Below, piece by piece: positions 17,769-29,208 of a DNA stretch of 64,000 nt. Positions within the stretch are counted from its first letter, which is position 1; each line of letters begins with the position of its first letter. The notes beneath the pieces are model-generated. The model saw nothing but the letters and a program-made list of their open reading frames with translations. It was not told the DNA's origin and made no database searches. The translations under genes were made by a program, and so were the position numbers. Source of the DNA: Granulicella sapmiensis (GTDB lineage: Bacteria; Acidobacteriota; Terriglobia; Terriglobales; Acidobacteriaceae); assembly GCA_026225395.1 (NCBI GenBank), contig JAMFSR010000001.1:62001-126000 (forward strand). The letters are read 5' to 3'.

Positions 17769-18908
17769 TTAGCTGAAGATGTCCTTCACCTTGCCGAAGA
17801 GGCCGCGTGCGGCCGGTGTGTTTTCGACGGTCATGGTTTCGGCGAGTTGCTTCAACAGATCTTTCTGCTGCTTGTTCATCTTGCTTGGCGTTTGCACGCG
17901 CACTTCGACGATGAGGTCGCCCTTGCCGTGCGAGTTCAGGTGAGGCACGCCTTTGTTCTTCAGCTTGAACTCCTTGCCGCTCTGCGTGCCTTCGGGGATC
18001 TTCAGTGTTTCGGTGCCGTCGAGCGTTTCCACGTCGAGTTCGGTGCCGAGCGCTGCCTGCGGGAAGCTCACCGGGATGACACAGTGGAGATCGTCGCCAT
18101 CGCGCTCGAAGAACTTGTGGGCCCTTACGTCGAGTACGACGTAGAAGTCGCCCGCCGGTCCACCGAAGCGTCCCGCGTCGCCTTCGCCGCTGTAGCGAAT
18201 GCGTGTGTCGGACTCGACGCCTGCGGGTACTTTGACAAGGATCTTGTGCTCACGAGTGATGCGGGCATCGCCGCGGCAGGTCTTGCATGGGTTGCGAACG
18301 ACACTGCCCGTTCCGCTGCATACCGGGCATGTACGGGCTACGGAGAAGAAGCCTTGCTGTGAGCGGATTTGTCCACGGCCGCCACACTGCTGGCAGGTCT
18401 CCGGCTGCTTGCCGCCTTCTGAACCTGTGCCGGTGCAGTCGTCGCAGACTTCGGCGCGACGAATGGATATCTCGCGCTCAACGCCGAAGACGGCTTCCTC
18501 GAACTCAAGCTTCATATCGAACTTGAGGTCGCGGCCGCGCTGCTGGCGTGAGGCGCGTCGTCCACCGCCGCCGCCCATGTTGAACATCTCGCCGAACAGG
18601 TCGCCGAAGATGTCTCCAAGATCACCCTGCTGGAACGGGCTGCCGCCGCTCTGGAACGGATTGCCGGTTCCGCTGACACCCGCATGGCCGTAGCGGTCAT
18701 AGGCCGCACGCTTGTCCGGGTCGCTAAGAACCTGGTAGGCCTCGCTGCAGATTTTGAACTTCTCCTCGGCCTCAGGGTTGTTCGGGTTGCGGTCCGGATG
18801 AAACTCCATGGCCAGCTTGCGATAGGCAGTCTTCAACTCGCCATCGCTCGCGGTGCGCTCTACCTTGAGGACCTCGTAATAATCCATCTTCATCGTGTCT
18901 GTCGCCAT
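17769..18908 (-). CDS. dnaJ: Chaperone protein DnaJ
   Basis: This is the Hsp40 co-chaperone that stimulates DnaK. It has an N-terminal J domain with HPD (AMEFHPDRNPNN), a G/F region (GNPFQSGGSPFQQGD), the four-repeat zinc domain (CDDCTGTG, CQQCGGRG, CPVCSGTG, CKTCRGDA) and the C-terminal substrate domain. It has 379 residues from the ATG at 18908; a GTG directly upstream (18911) would add one. It is the last gene of the hrcA-grpE-dnaJ cluster, 69 bases after grpE. No dnaK is in the window, so DnaK must be encoded elsewhere. Confidence 0.96.
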   Translation of the reverse strand: MATDTMKMDYYEVLKVERTASDGELKTAYRKLAMEFHPDRNPNNPEAEEKFKICSEAYQVLSDPDKRAAYDRYGHAGVSGTGNPFQSGGSPFQQGDLGDIFGDLFGEMFNMGGGGGRRASRQQRGRDLKFDMKLEFEEAVFGVEREISIRRAEVCDDCTGTGSEGGKQPETCQQCGGRGQIRSQQGFFSVARTCPVCSGTGSVVRNPCKTCRGDARITREHKILVKVPAGVESDTRIRYSGEGDAGRFGGPAGDFYVVLDVRAHKFFERDGDDLHCVIPVSFPQAALGTELDVETLDGTETLKIPEGTQSGKEFKLKNKGVPHLNSHGKGDLIVEVRVQTPSKMNKQQKDLLKQLAETMTVENTPAARGLFGKVKDIFS

Positions 18909-18943
18909 CACTCACTCTTTGTCTATCGCGCTTACGCGGCGCG

Positions 18944-18985
18944 TTTGGTCTTTGATTTCCTGGTTGTCTGTTGGCTGCTATTCGC
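18944..18985. repeat. Degenerate heptameric repeat at the grpE stop codon
   Basis: Units are tttggtc, tttgatt, tcctggt, tgtctgt, tggctgc, tattcgc. The array crosses the grpE stop codon (18978-18980). It is more degenerate than the others. Confidence 0.5.
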
Positions 18986-19538
18986 TGACCTGGGCCGGAT
19001 TTTCCGCGATGCGTACGAGGGCTGGGCGAAGCAGCTTTTCGCGCAGCTTGTAGCCGCGCCGAATCTCTTCCAGGACCTGATGGTCCGGAAACTCCAGAGT
19101 TTCGATGCTGCCGAGCGCCTCGTGGATTCGGGGGTCGAACTGCGTGCCCACAGTCTCCACGGCCTGCACCTGCAGCCCGCGCAGCGCTTCTTCCATCTGC
19201 TTGAGGATCAACTCCACGCCGGAGCGAAGCTGCTCGGCGGAGCCATCGGCCTTCAAAGCCAGCTGGAAGTTATCCATCACGCTGAGGAACGGCTCAACGG
19301 CAGACTGCGTTGCGTAGTCGCGTGCATCCTGACGCTCCTTCACGTCGCGCTTGCGGGCGTTATCGAACTCGGCCTGCAGACGCGCGAGGCGGTCCTTCAG
19401 TTGGTCGCGCTCGCCGCGCAGCTGTTGGAGCTCGGCCGCGTCGGCGTTCTGGTTCGAAGCCTCGGTTCCGGCTTCTATGTCCACCTGCGCGCCCTGGTCG
19501 GCGCTCAATACTTCGTCCTGAACATCGTGTGTACTCAT
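18978..19538 (-). CDS. grpE: Nucleotide exchange factor GrpE
   Basis: It releases ADP from DnaK. The 186 residues have a disordered acidic N-terminus, a long coiled coil (about 38-95, AELQQLRGERDQLKDRLARL) and the C-terminal beta domain with GTQFDPRIHEAL. The start at 19538 (MSTHDVQDEV) is chosen because AGGAG lies 7 bases upstream; the frame is open further but without a start signal. It lies between hrcA and dnaJ and is probably cotranscribed with them. Confidence 0.94.
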   Translation of the reverse strand: MSTHDVQDEVLSADQGAQVDIEAGTEASNQNADAAELQQLRGERDQLKDRLARLQAEFDNARKRDVKERQDARDYATQSAVEPFLSVMDNFQLALKADGSAEQLRSGVELILKQMEEALRGLQVQAVETVGTQFDPRIHEALGSIETLEFPDHQVLEEIRRGYKLREKLLRPALVRIAENPAQVSE

Positions 19539-19626
19539 CTCAGTCTCCTCTTGTTGGCTCGCTCGCCACCGAGCAAAAGCATCTCGAACGCCACTCATCG
19601 GGCCCTCAAATCCTGTTGTTGCAGTT

Positions 19627-20715
19627 TCATCGCGGCGGCCCAAACATGCCGTCCGCTTCGTCGCTGCTCATGCGATCAAAAACCTGTGCGACATAACTGA
19701 CCGCACTCATTGCATTCTCATAGTGCATGCGCTTGGGGCCAATCACGCCGACCGTGCCGACGCTTTCGCCACCAACGCGCGCGGGTGCGGCGATAAGAAC
19801 GAGGCCGGCCATCTCCGGCGCTTGCCCTTCGAGATCGAACACCACGCGCACTGACTCCTGCTTGGTGTCGATATAAGCGTTCAGCAGCTCGACGAGGCGT
19901 TGCTTGGCTTCGAGTGCGGAAAGCATCTCGCGCAGGCGAGCGCGGTCTTCAGGCAGGCCTACGAGGTTGGCAACGCCCTCGACGTAGACCGACTGCTCGG
20001 CTTGTCCCGACTCCGGTACGGTGCCGGCCCAAAGCTCCTGTGCGGAACTGACCATTTGCTGATACTCGGTGCGCTCATGCTCGATGCGCCGCGCAAGCTC
20101 TGCGCGGACACGCTCGATGTTCCAGCCGCGATAGTGCTCGTTCAAAAAGTTCGCGGCGGTCTCGAGTTCAACGATCGTCAAGTCGCGATCTATTGCGAGA
20201 ACACGGTCTCGCACCATGCCGCTGCGGGTGACCAGCACGGCGAGGATGCGCTTCGCTGCGAGGCGGCTGAAGTGAACGTGCTCAAGCAGGTCCGCGTTGG
20301 CGATAGCGCCGATAGCAAGGCCGACGCCGCTGGAGAGCGTCGCGAGTACATGCGAGGTGCGCGCCAGAAGCGCCTGCGCGCCGGCGACTCCGGCAAAGCT
20401 GGTATCGATCTGCGACTGCACCTCAGCGCGCGACAAGCCTGGCAACCGTGCCGCTGCGCCGCCGTGCAGTTGCGCGACGTACATGCGGAAGGCTTCGGCG
20501 GAGGGAATACGGCCGGCGGAAGTATGTGGCTGCTCGAGCATGCCGCCATCGGCGAGGTCGGCCATCTCGTTACGGATGGTTGCCGAACTCATGGCGCCGC
20601 CGAGCGTCTGCATGCGCGCGATGGTGCCAGAGCTCACCGGCTCGCCCGTTGAGATGTAGCTCTCAACGATGGCGGTCAGGATTTGCCGCTGCCGGGTTGT
20701 CATCTGGTAGGCCAT
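19627..20715 (-). CDS. hrcA: Heat-inducible transcription repressor HrcA
   Basis: It normally represses chaperone operons by binding CIRCE. The 362 residues show the winged-helix N-terminus (LTAIVESYISTGEPVSSGTIAR, SSATIRNEMADLADGGML), PHTSAGRIPSAEAFRMYV and the GAF-like middle. A standard TTAGCACTC-N9-GAGTGCTAA CIRCE element was not found upstream of hrcA, grpE or dnaJ, nor elsewhere in the window, so its operator here is unclear. The gene starts 43 bases after mrp, with a heptad repeat between them, and may be read from the mrp promoter. Confidence 0.94.
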   Translation of the reverse strand: MAYQMTTRQRQILTAIVESYISTGEPVSSGTIARMQTLGGAMSSATIRNEMADLADGGMLEQPHTSAGRIPSAEAFRMYVAQLHGGAAARLPGLSRAEVQSQIDTSFAGVAGAQALLARTSHVLATLSSGVGLAIGAIANADLLEHVHFSRLAAKRILAVLVTRSGMVRDRVLAIDRDLTIVELETAANFLNEHYRGWNIERVRAELARRIEHERTEYQQMVSSAQELWAGTVPESGQAEQSVYVEGVANLVGLPEDRARLREMLSALEAKQRLVELLNAYIDTKQESVRVVFDLEGQAPEMAGLVLIAAPARVGGESVGTVGVIGPKRMHYENAMSAVSYVAQVFDRMSSDEADGMFGPPR

Positions 20716-20722
20716 AAAGTCA

Positions 20723-20771
20723 GGTTTCAGGCTCGAGGTTTTAGGTTTTAGGTGGCTGTTAGCTGATTTCT
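20723..20771. repeat. Degenerate heptameric tandem repeat between mrp and hrcA
   Basis: Units are ggtttca, ggctcga, ggtttta, ggtttta, ggtggct, gttagct, gatttct. The array runs through the mrp stop codon (20759-20761) into its last codons and occupies nearly the whole mrp-hrcA gap. Confidence 0.7.
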
Positions 20772-21592
20772 AATACCTGCTCATCTTTCGATGCAATTTC
20801 CTTCGCGCGCTCTGCGACCTTGGTGGCGATGGCTTTGAACTCCTGCGCTCTTGGCGATTCATCGCTGCCGAGCGCCGCCGGCATGCCGCGGTCGCCGCCC
20901 TCGCGTACGCGGGGATCGAGGTCGACCGAGCCGAGGAATGGCAGGTTGAACTGCTTCGCGGTCATTGCTGTTCCACCGGCGCCAAAGACGTCGATCACGG
21001 TGCCGTCGGGAAGCGTCATCTGGCTCATGTTTTCGACGAGGCCGAGGACTTCGACGTTGACCTGGTGGAACATCTCGAGCGCCTTGCGTGCATCCTGCAG
21101 CGCGACGCTTGAGCCTGTGGATACTACGACTGCGCCGGTCAGTGGGACTGTTTGGACCAGTGAGATCACGACGTCGCCGGTACCCGGAGGCAGGTCAACG
21201 ACGAGGAAGTCGAGTTCGCCCCACTGAACCTGCTGAAGGAACTGCCGGATGATCTGATGGAGCATGGGGCCTCGCATCACCATGGGCTTGTCGCCGGGCG
21301 AGATGAGGCCGATGGAGATGAACTTTACGCCATGAGCCAGCACTGGCTCCATCTGGTTTTCGTTCACGATGTTCGGCTGGCGGGTTGAGCCGAGCATGGT
21401 GGGCACGTTGGGGCCGTAGATGTCGGCGTCGATCAGGCCGACGCGATAACCCAGCTTCGCGAGGCTTACCGCGAGGTTGACGCTGACGGTGGTTTTGCCG
21501 ACGCCTCCCTTGCCGGAACCAACTGCGATTACATGCTCAATACCCGGCAGCGGCTGTGGCCCCTGCGGTGCTCCCTGTCCATGACTTGCCAT
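20759..21592 (-). CDS. apbC: Mrp/ApbC-type iron-sulfur carrier ATPase
   Basis: This P-loop ATPase of the Mrp/NBP35 group is thought to carry and transfer [4Fe-4S] clusters. Its 277 residues show the deviant Walker A GSGKGGVGKTTVSVNLA, DADIYGPNVPTML and LDFLVVDLPPGTGDVVISL. The family CxxC cluster motif (usually near residue 230-ish) is not visible here: the region reads VENMSQMTLPDGTV, so cluster binding may differ. The N-terminal DUF59 domain is also absent. The start at 21592 (MASHGQG) has GAGG 7 bases upstream; a GTG at 21604 is the alternative. Confidence 0.88.
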   Translation of the reverse strand: MASHGQGAPQGPQPLPGIEHVIAVGSGKGGVGKTTVSVNLAVSLAKLGYRVGLIDADIYGPNVPTMLGSTRQPNIVNENQMEPVLAHGVKFISIGLISPGDKPMVMRGPMLHQIIRQFLQQVQWGELDFLVVDLPPGTGDVVISLVQTVPLTGAVVVSTGSSVALQDARKALEMFHQVNVEVLGLVENMSQMTLPDGTVIDVFGAGGTAMTAKQFNLPFLGSVDLDPRVREGGDRGMPAALGSDESPRAQEFKAIATKVAERAKEIASKDEQVLEIS

Positions 21593-21620
21593 TTCGATCC
21601 TCACAGTCTTTCGAGGCGCG

Positions 21621-22145
21621 CTAGAGATTCCAGACGCTGCCTATCGTTGCTCTAATTTCCTTTTTGCGCAGCGTTTCGCCGGAGCGCATTTCGCGCCGCG
21701 CTACTGCGTCCTCATACCGCCGCTTCTGGTGCTCGGTTTCCGGCACCACGAGCGGCACTTCAATTTTGTGGCCGGAGCGGTCCAGCGCCACGTACGTTAG
21801 ATATGCCGAAGCTACGTGGCGCATCTCGCCAGTTCCCAGGACATCTTCGACCATTGCCTTTACGCCGACCTCCATGGAAGTTTTGAAGGCGCGGTTCACG
21901 CTGGCCTTTAGAATCAGCAACTCACCGACTTTTACCGGAGCGACAAAGTCCAGGTGGTCCATGCTGGCAGTGACCGTAATCGCGCGGGAGTGGCGCACGC
22001 TGGCGACAGCGCCGACGAGGTCGATGAACTGCATCAGTCTGCCGCCGAACAGATTGCCGATGGGATTGACGTCGTTCGGGAAAACGATCTCGCTGCGTTC
22101 CGCCTGGGACTCGGCCACGGTCCGGCTGATGGCTCTTTCGCTCAT
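21621..22145 (-). CDS. Acyl-CoA thioesterase (YciA/BFIT hotdog family)
   Basis: This 174-residue hotdog-fold protein hydrolyses acyl-CoA. The pattern FPNDVNPIGNLFGGRLMQFIDLVGAVAS is the conserved N-terminal block with the catalytic aspartate in FID, followed by MDHLDFVAPVKVGELL. The start lies 6 bases downstream of TAGAAT, with GAGAG adjoining, so both a weak SD and a leaderless start are possible. It ends 28 bases before mrp on the same strand and could share its transcript. Confidence 0.9.
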   Translation of the reverse strand: MSERAISRTVAESQAERSEIVFPNDVNPIGNLFGGRLMQFIDLVGAVASVRHSRAITVTASMDHLDFVAPVKVGELLILKASVNRAFKTSMEVGVKAMVEDVLGTGEMRHVASAYLTYVALDRSGHKIEVPLVVPETEHQKRRYEDAVARREMRSGETLRKKEIRATIGSVWNL

Positions 22146-22203
22146 CTCTCTATTCTAAATTGCCCGTCAAATCCCCGCAGAATTGTCCTCCGCCCCGGGA
22201 AAC

Positions 22204-23076
22204 TCAGTTTTCGTCCGGCAACTCGGCATGGTCGACCACAATCACCCACACCGGCCCCTTGCCCGCCTTCAGCTTCAAACCCATCTGCTCCTCTATCGCC
22301 GTGAAAAACGAAGGCGCATTCGCGTCCTCACTCCCGGTATCCGCCGCGTCTACCTCGCCCAACCGCGACCAATGCACCTCAAAGTCGTAGCTTCCGCTCG
22401 CAACCGTCTTGTCTTCCACCGGCTTTTCCACCTTCAATGCCAGGATCGCGGAGATGAACGAAATCGGCACGTTGTCCCCTGTCATTCGGTTAGCGGACAT
22501 CATCATATTTCCCTCTTCGGGATTTTTCGGGTGTGCGGTCTTCATCTTCACGCCACCCTTCGCCAAAGTCATTTCATACAGCGGCATCACACGCTGCACA
22601 TAATGCACCTTCAATTTGAACCGATCTTCCAGCAACCGCTGCAGCATCACCATCCGCGCAGAAGGTGTCCGCGTGGCCAGTTCGTGGACCGTCGCCATCA
22701 TCGTGTCGGCCTTATCAATCGCCTTGAGCTTCTCCACGTCATCGGCATCCACCTTCGCCGTCAGATCAAAGAGCTTCGACTTCCCCCACTCCGGCAGGCC
22801 CTCCAATTGTTGGTCGCTCAACAGCCCCAACTGAAACCCGTATGCCTCACCGACCAAGCTCTTGAGTGATTGTCCCCCGGCGCGCCACCCATCGGGAGTG
22901 TTATTGATACCCATACCGGCGTTCGTCGCAGCTTCCTTGTGAGGGTGAATAGACACCAGTTCATACGACGGAATTTCCGCCACATCCGTCCGGGGCGTAA
23001 AACCTTTGTCCTGCGCGACCGCCGCGCCACTCATCAGACAGCCGATAACACCGACAGCAAGAAGTTGCAGCCTCAT
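22204..23076 (-). CDS. Secreted TIGR03435-family protein (soil-associated)
   Basis: This 290-residue protein has a signal peptide (MRLQLLAVGVIGCLMSGAAVAQ). It shows the family landmarks LQRLLEDRFKLKVHY, YEMTLAKGGVK, EKPVEDKTVASGSYDFEVHW and the closing GPVWVIVVDHAELPDEN. The family is expanded in soil Acidobacteria and its biochemical role is unknown. It is divergent from the TPR gene at 23093, with only 16 bases between the starts. Confidence 0.88.
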   Translation of the reverse strand: MRLQLLAVGVIGCLMSGAAVAQDKGFTPRTDVAEIPSYELVSIHPHKEAATNAGMGINNTPDGWRAGGQSLKSLVGEAYGFQLGLLSDQQLEGLPEWGKSKLFDLTAKVDADDVEKLKAIDKADTMMATVHELATRTPSARMVMLQRLLEDRFKLKVHYVQRVMPLYEMTLAKGGVKMKTAHPKNPEEGNMMMSANRMTGDNVPISFISAILALKVEKPVEDKTVASGSYDFEVHWSRLGEVDAADTGSEDANAPSFFTAIEEQMGLKLKAGKGPVWVIVVDHAELPDEN

Positions 23077-23092
23077 CCCGTATCCTTACCTC

Positions 23093-23401
23093 ATGGACAA
23101 GATTACGATGCTCACCGAAATCCTGACGCAGAACCCCACTGACGCTTTCGCGCGCTATGGTTTGGCGATGGCCTATGCCTCTGAAAACCGTCAGGCCGAG
23201 GCGCTGGCCGAGTTTGACCGGATAGTGGTTAACACGCCGGATTATGTGCCGGCTTATCAGATGTCAGCGCAGGAGTTGCTGAAGGCTGGGCGAACGGATG
23301 AGGCGCGGGCGCGACTGGAAGCCGGTTTGCTGGCGGCGGAACGCACGCGTAATGCCCATGCGGCCAGTGAGATGCAGGCTATGCTGGACGATCTCGGATA
23401 A
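23093..23401 (+). CDS. Small TPR protein
   Basis: This 102-residue protein consists of about two and a half tetratricopeptide repeats (AFARYGLAMAYASENRQAEALAEFDRIV, VPAYQMSAQELLKAGRTDEARARLEAGL). TPRs mediate protein binding, and no partner is evident. TATCCT at 23081-23086 is 6 bases before the ATG and no SD exists. This gives a leaderless-type start inside the 16-base divergent gap. Confidence 0.8.
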   Translation: MDKITMLTEILTQNPTDAFARYGLAMAYASENRQAEALAEFDRIVVNTPDYVPAYQMSAQELLKAGRTDEARARLEAGLLAAERTRNAHAASEMQAMLDDLG

Positions 23402-23482
23402 ATTACGCCTTTGTCATCCTCCGCAGGAGACGGTGTACCGTCGCGAATCCTCCGCCTCCGCACAACATCTATACTTCTACCT

Positions 23483-25069
<1,587 letters not shown>

Positions 25070-25111
25070 ACTTGTCCCATGTGGGATGAAGACGATCACT
25101 TTGGCCGCTAG

Positions 25112-25318
25112 GTGCAGTTCTTCTGCGCTCTCCCGCTACTGTTGATCGCCGGTGGTCTCATCTACCTCGAACACACCGCCAGCAACGGACTGCACAGCTC
25201 CTACTATGGCAACGGTCGACTGTATGGTGGGGCAGTAGCTTGCCTGATTCTAGCGAGCCGGTGCCTCTGGTACGCAGTCACAGGCAAAGACAACGTCAAC
25301 CGCGACGACTTCGACTGA
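25112..25318 (+). CDS. Small membrane protein, start uncertain (in-frame TAG upstream)
   Basis: From the GTG at 25112 the frame encodes 68 residues with two hydrophobic segments (about 3-19 FFCALPLLLIAGGLIYL and 38-54). Directly upstream and in the same frame, ATG at 25079 encodes MWDEDDHFGR and then TAG (25109-25111). The acidic decapeptide looks like a natural N-terminus, so the TAG may be a nonsense mutation (for example TGG to TAG) that leaves only the GTG start. No SD precedes the GTG. No family was recognised. Confidence 0.5.
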   Translation: MQFFCALPLLLIAGGLIYLEHTASNGLHSSYYGNGRLYGGAVACLILASRCLWYAVTGKDNVNRDDFD

Positions 25319-25418
25319 CCAGACATCCCTCCGTGGGCGTATGATTCCCGCGCTGCGCGAACTCGCTTCCCGGCCTCACCTTGTTTGCGCTCCATAATCC
25401 TCGCGAAGGAGCATGACC

Positions 25419-26948
<1,530 letters not shown>

Positions 26949-26951
26949 GGC

Positions 26952-27359
26952 ATGCCGGATCTCCTACAAACCGAACCCGCAACCACCGGCGTGCCCGCAC
27001 AGGTGCTGCACACACCTGCGGCTGCGGAGCTTATCCACAAACTCATCGCGCAGCACGGGCCGCTGATGTTCCACCAGAGCGGCGGCTGCTGCGATGGCTC
27101 GTCGCCGATGTGCTTTCCGCGCAATGACTTCCTGGTCGGCGATCAGGACGTACTGCTCGGGACAATTGAAGACACGCCCTTCTATATATCGCGCCCGCAG
27201 TTCGAGTACTGGAAGCATACGCAGCTCACGCTCGACGTCGTGCCAGGGCGAGGCGGCATGTTTTCGCTCGAAGGGCCCGAAGGGCTGCGCTTCCACATAC
27301 GCTCGCGCATCTTCACGGACGACGAAATCGCTCGACTTCGCAGCGCCGGACGCATCTAA
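26952..27359 (+). CDS. DUF779 protein
   Basis: This 135-residue protein has the DUF779 core FHQSGGCCDGSSPMCF with three conserved cysteines, then DVLLGTIEDTPFYIS and GRGGMFSLEGPEGLRF. The family is almost always found beside acetaldehyde dehydrogenases, as here (3 bases after the gene), and so is thought to assist that enzyme. The mechanism is unknown. The cysteines could bind a metal. Confidence 0.9.
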   Translation: MPDLLQTEPATTGVPAQVLHTPAAAELIHKLIAQHGPLMFHQSGGCCDGSSPMCFPRNDFLVGDQDVLLGTIEDTPFYISRPQFEYWKHTQLTLDVVPGRGGMFSLEGPEGLRFHIRSRIFTDDEIARLRSAGRI

Positions 27360-27372
27360 AATTGGGCCTGCG

Positions 27373-28272
27373 ATGCCCGAGCTGCCCGACATCACCGCCT
27401 ATCTCACTGCGCTCGCGTCGCGCATTCTCGGCCAACCGCTCGAGCAGGTCCGCATCGCGAGTCCGCTGTTGCTTCGCACCTATGATCCACCACTATCCAA
27501 GTTCGAAGGCAAACCTGTCCGCGCGCTGCGGCGCATGGGCAAACGCATTGTCTTCTGTTTTGACGGCGATCTGTTTCTCGTCCTGCACCTGATGATTGCC
27601 GGACGCCTTCACTGGAGGCCTGTCGGCGCAAAGCTGGGCGGACGCAACAACCTTGCCGCGTTCGATTTCCCTAACGGTTCGCTAGTGCTCACCGAAGCCG
27701 GCACCAAACGCCGCGCGTCGCTCCACGCTGTCCGTGGCGAGCAGGCGCTGGCCGACCTCAACCCCGGCGGACTCGACATCTTCGCGCTCACGGTATCCGA
27801 ATTTCAAACAGCCTTAAAGCAGGAGAACCGCACCCTCAAGCGAGCGCTCACGGACCCACGCATTCTCTCCGGCATCGGCAACGCTTACTCAGATGAGATC
27901 CTCCATGCCGCCAAGCTTTCACCGATCCTGCAAACGCACAAGCTGACGGCGGACGACTGGAAGCGCCTCTATACGGCCACGCGCGAAACACTGCAGACGT
28001 GGATCGACCGCTTCAACAACGAAGCCTCCGCGGCCTTCCCGGAGAAGGTCACCGCCTTCCGGCCGGACATGGCCGTGCATGGCCGTTTCAACCAGCCATG
28101 TCCAGTGTGCGGGACGCCCATCCAGCGCATCCGCTATGCCGACAACGAAACCAACTACTGCCCCGGCTGCCAAACCGGCGGCAAGATCCTCGCCGACCGC
28201 AGCCTTTCGCGATTGCTTGGCAAAGATTGGCCGCGAACGTTGGACGAGTTGGAAGCTCTCAAGCGAAAGTAA
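27373..28272 (+). CDS. Fpg/Nei-family DNA glycosylase
   Basis: It removes oxidised bases and nicks the resulting abasic site. The 299 residues begin MPELPD (Pro2 and Glu3 are catalytic), carry the helix-two-turn-helix DPRILSGIGNAYSDEILHAA, and end with a zinc finger built from CPVCG and CPGC. The overall length fits Fpg. The C-terminal extension after the finger (about 30 residues) is slightly long. TAAAAT overlaps the preceding stop codon 10 bases before the ATG. Fpg and Nei types cannot be told apart with certainty. Confidence 0.9.
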   Translation: MPELPDITAYLTALASRILGQPLEQVRIASPLLLRTYDPPLSKFEGKPVRALRRMGKRIVFCFDGDLFLVLHLMIAGRLHWRPVGAKLGGRNNLAAFDFPNGSLVLTEAGTKRRASLHAVRGEQALADLNPGGLDIFALTVSEFQTALKQENRTLKRALTDPRILSGIGNAYSDEILHAAKLSPILQTHKLTADDWKRLYTATRETLQTWIDRFNNEASAAFPEKVTAFRPDMAVHGRFNQPCPVCGTPIQRIRYADNETNYCPGCQTGGKILADRSLSRLLGKDWPRTLDELEALKRK

Positions 28273-28346
28273 CGATCGCTCGCCTCGGCGGCAGCACGAT
28301 GCTGCGCACAAAGTAGTCCTTTGCGAAAATCTGCATCTCATCCTGT

Positions 28347-29120
28347 ATGGTCCGCAAGCTCGTCCTCAGCACACTGGCTCTTCTCTTCGCCGCCGCACTC
28401 CATGCCGAACCTATCCGCGTACGCCAATCCCAGGGCAGTGGACACGGATTCCTCGTCATCCGCTCGGAAGGCGGCGAGATTATTGGTCACGGCGACGTTC
28501 TCCAAACCGCCCACGGTGCGCGCGTTACCACTGAACTCGCACTGCACTTCAAGGACGGTTCGCTCGACGATGAAACCGCCGTCTACACGCAGAACGGCGT
28601 TTTTCACCTTCTCAGTGATCACCATATCCAGAAAGGCCCGTTCTTCAAGACCGCCCTCGATATGACGGTTGAAGCCAATGGCCAGGTGACGATCCGCACC
28701 ACCGACAAAGACGGCAAGGTGCAAAGCCAGACGAAGCACGTCGAGCTTCCCTCCGATGTCTGCAATGGCATGATGGCGCCGCTGATGGTCAATATTCCGG
28801 CTGCGAGTCCGGGGCTCAAGCTTGGCATGGTCGCACCGCAGGGTGATAAACCGCGCCTGATTAAGCTCAACATCATGCCCGACAGCACCGCAAAGTTCAG
28901 CGACGTCGGCGTCACCTACAACGCCACCGTCTTCCGCATCCATATGGAGCTTGGCGGAGTGGCCGGTGTCGTCGCCCCCATTATCGGCAGGCAACCGGGC
29001 GACCTCTACATCTGGGTCTCAGAGTCGCCGGCGCCGCAGCTTCTGCGCCTCACCGGCGCACTGGCCGATGGGGGGCAGGTCGTCAGCGTGGAGCTTTCCG
29101 GCGCGACCTTCCACGATTAG
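28347..29120 (+). CDS. Hypothetical secreted protein
   Basis: This 257-residue protein has a signal peptide (MVRKLVLSTLALLFAAALHA) and a beta-rich mature part with regular alternation (VTTELALHFKDGSLDDETAVY, VEANGQVTIRTTDKDGKV). No catalytic motif or known family was recognised. It is followed by a bidirectional terminator at 29136. Confidence 0.75.
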   Translation: MVRKLVLSTLALLFAAALHAEPIRVRQSQGSGHGFLVIRSEGGEIIGHGDVLQTAHGARVTTELALHFKDGSLDDETAVYTQNGVFHLLSDHHIQKGPFFKTALDMTVEANGQVTIRTTDKDGKVQSQTKHVELPSDVCNGMMAPLMVNIPAASPGLKLGMVAPQGDKPRLIKLNIMPDSTAKFSDVGVTYNATVFRIHMELGGVAGVVAPIIGRQPGDLYIWVSESPAPQLLRLTGALADGGQVVSVELSGATFHD

Positions 29121-29135
29121 GCACACCCGCCGAAG

Positions 29136-29183
29136 AAAGAACCCCATTTTGTCGCAGTTGCCTGCGGCAAAATGGGGTTCTTT
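29136..29183. terminator. Bidirectional hairpin terminator
   Basis: A 21-bp stem (29136-29156 with 29163-29183) with one G-U/A-C position and a 6-base loop carries AAA/TTT at its ends. It serves the secreted-protein gene on the left and the leftward gene ending at 29209. Confidence 0.9.
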
Positions 29184-29208
29184 GGAACGAAACGCTGTTC
29201 CGGACTTC

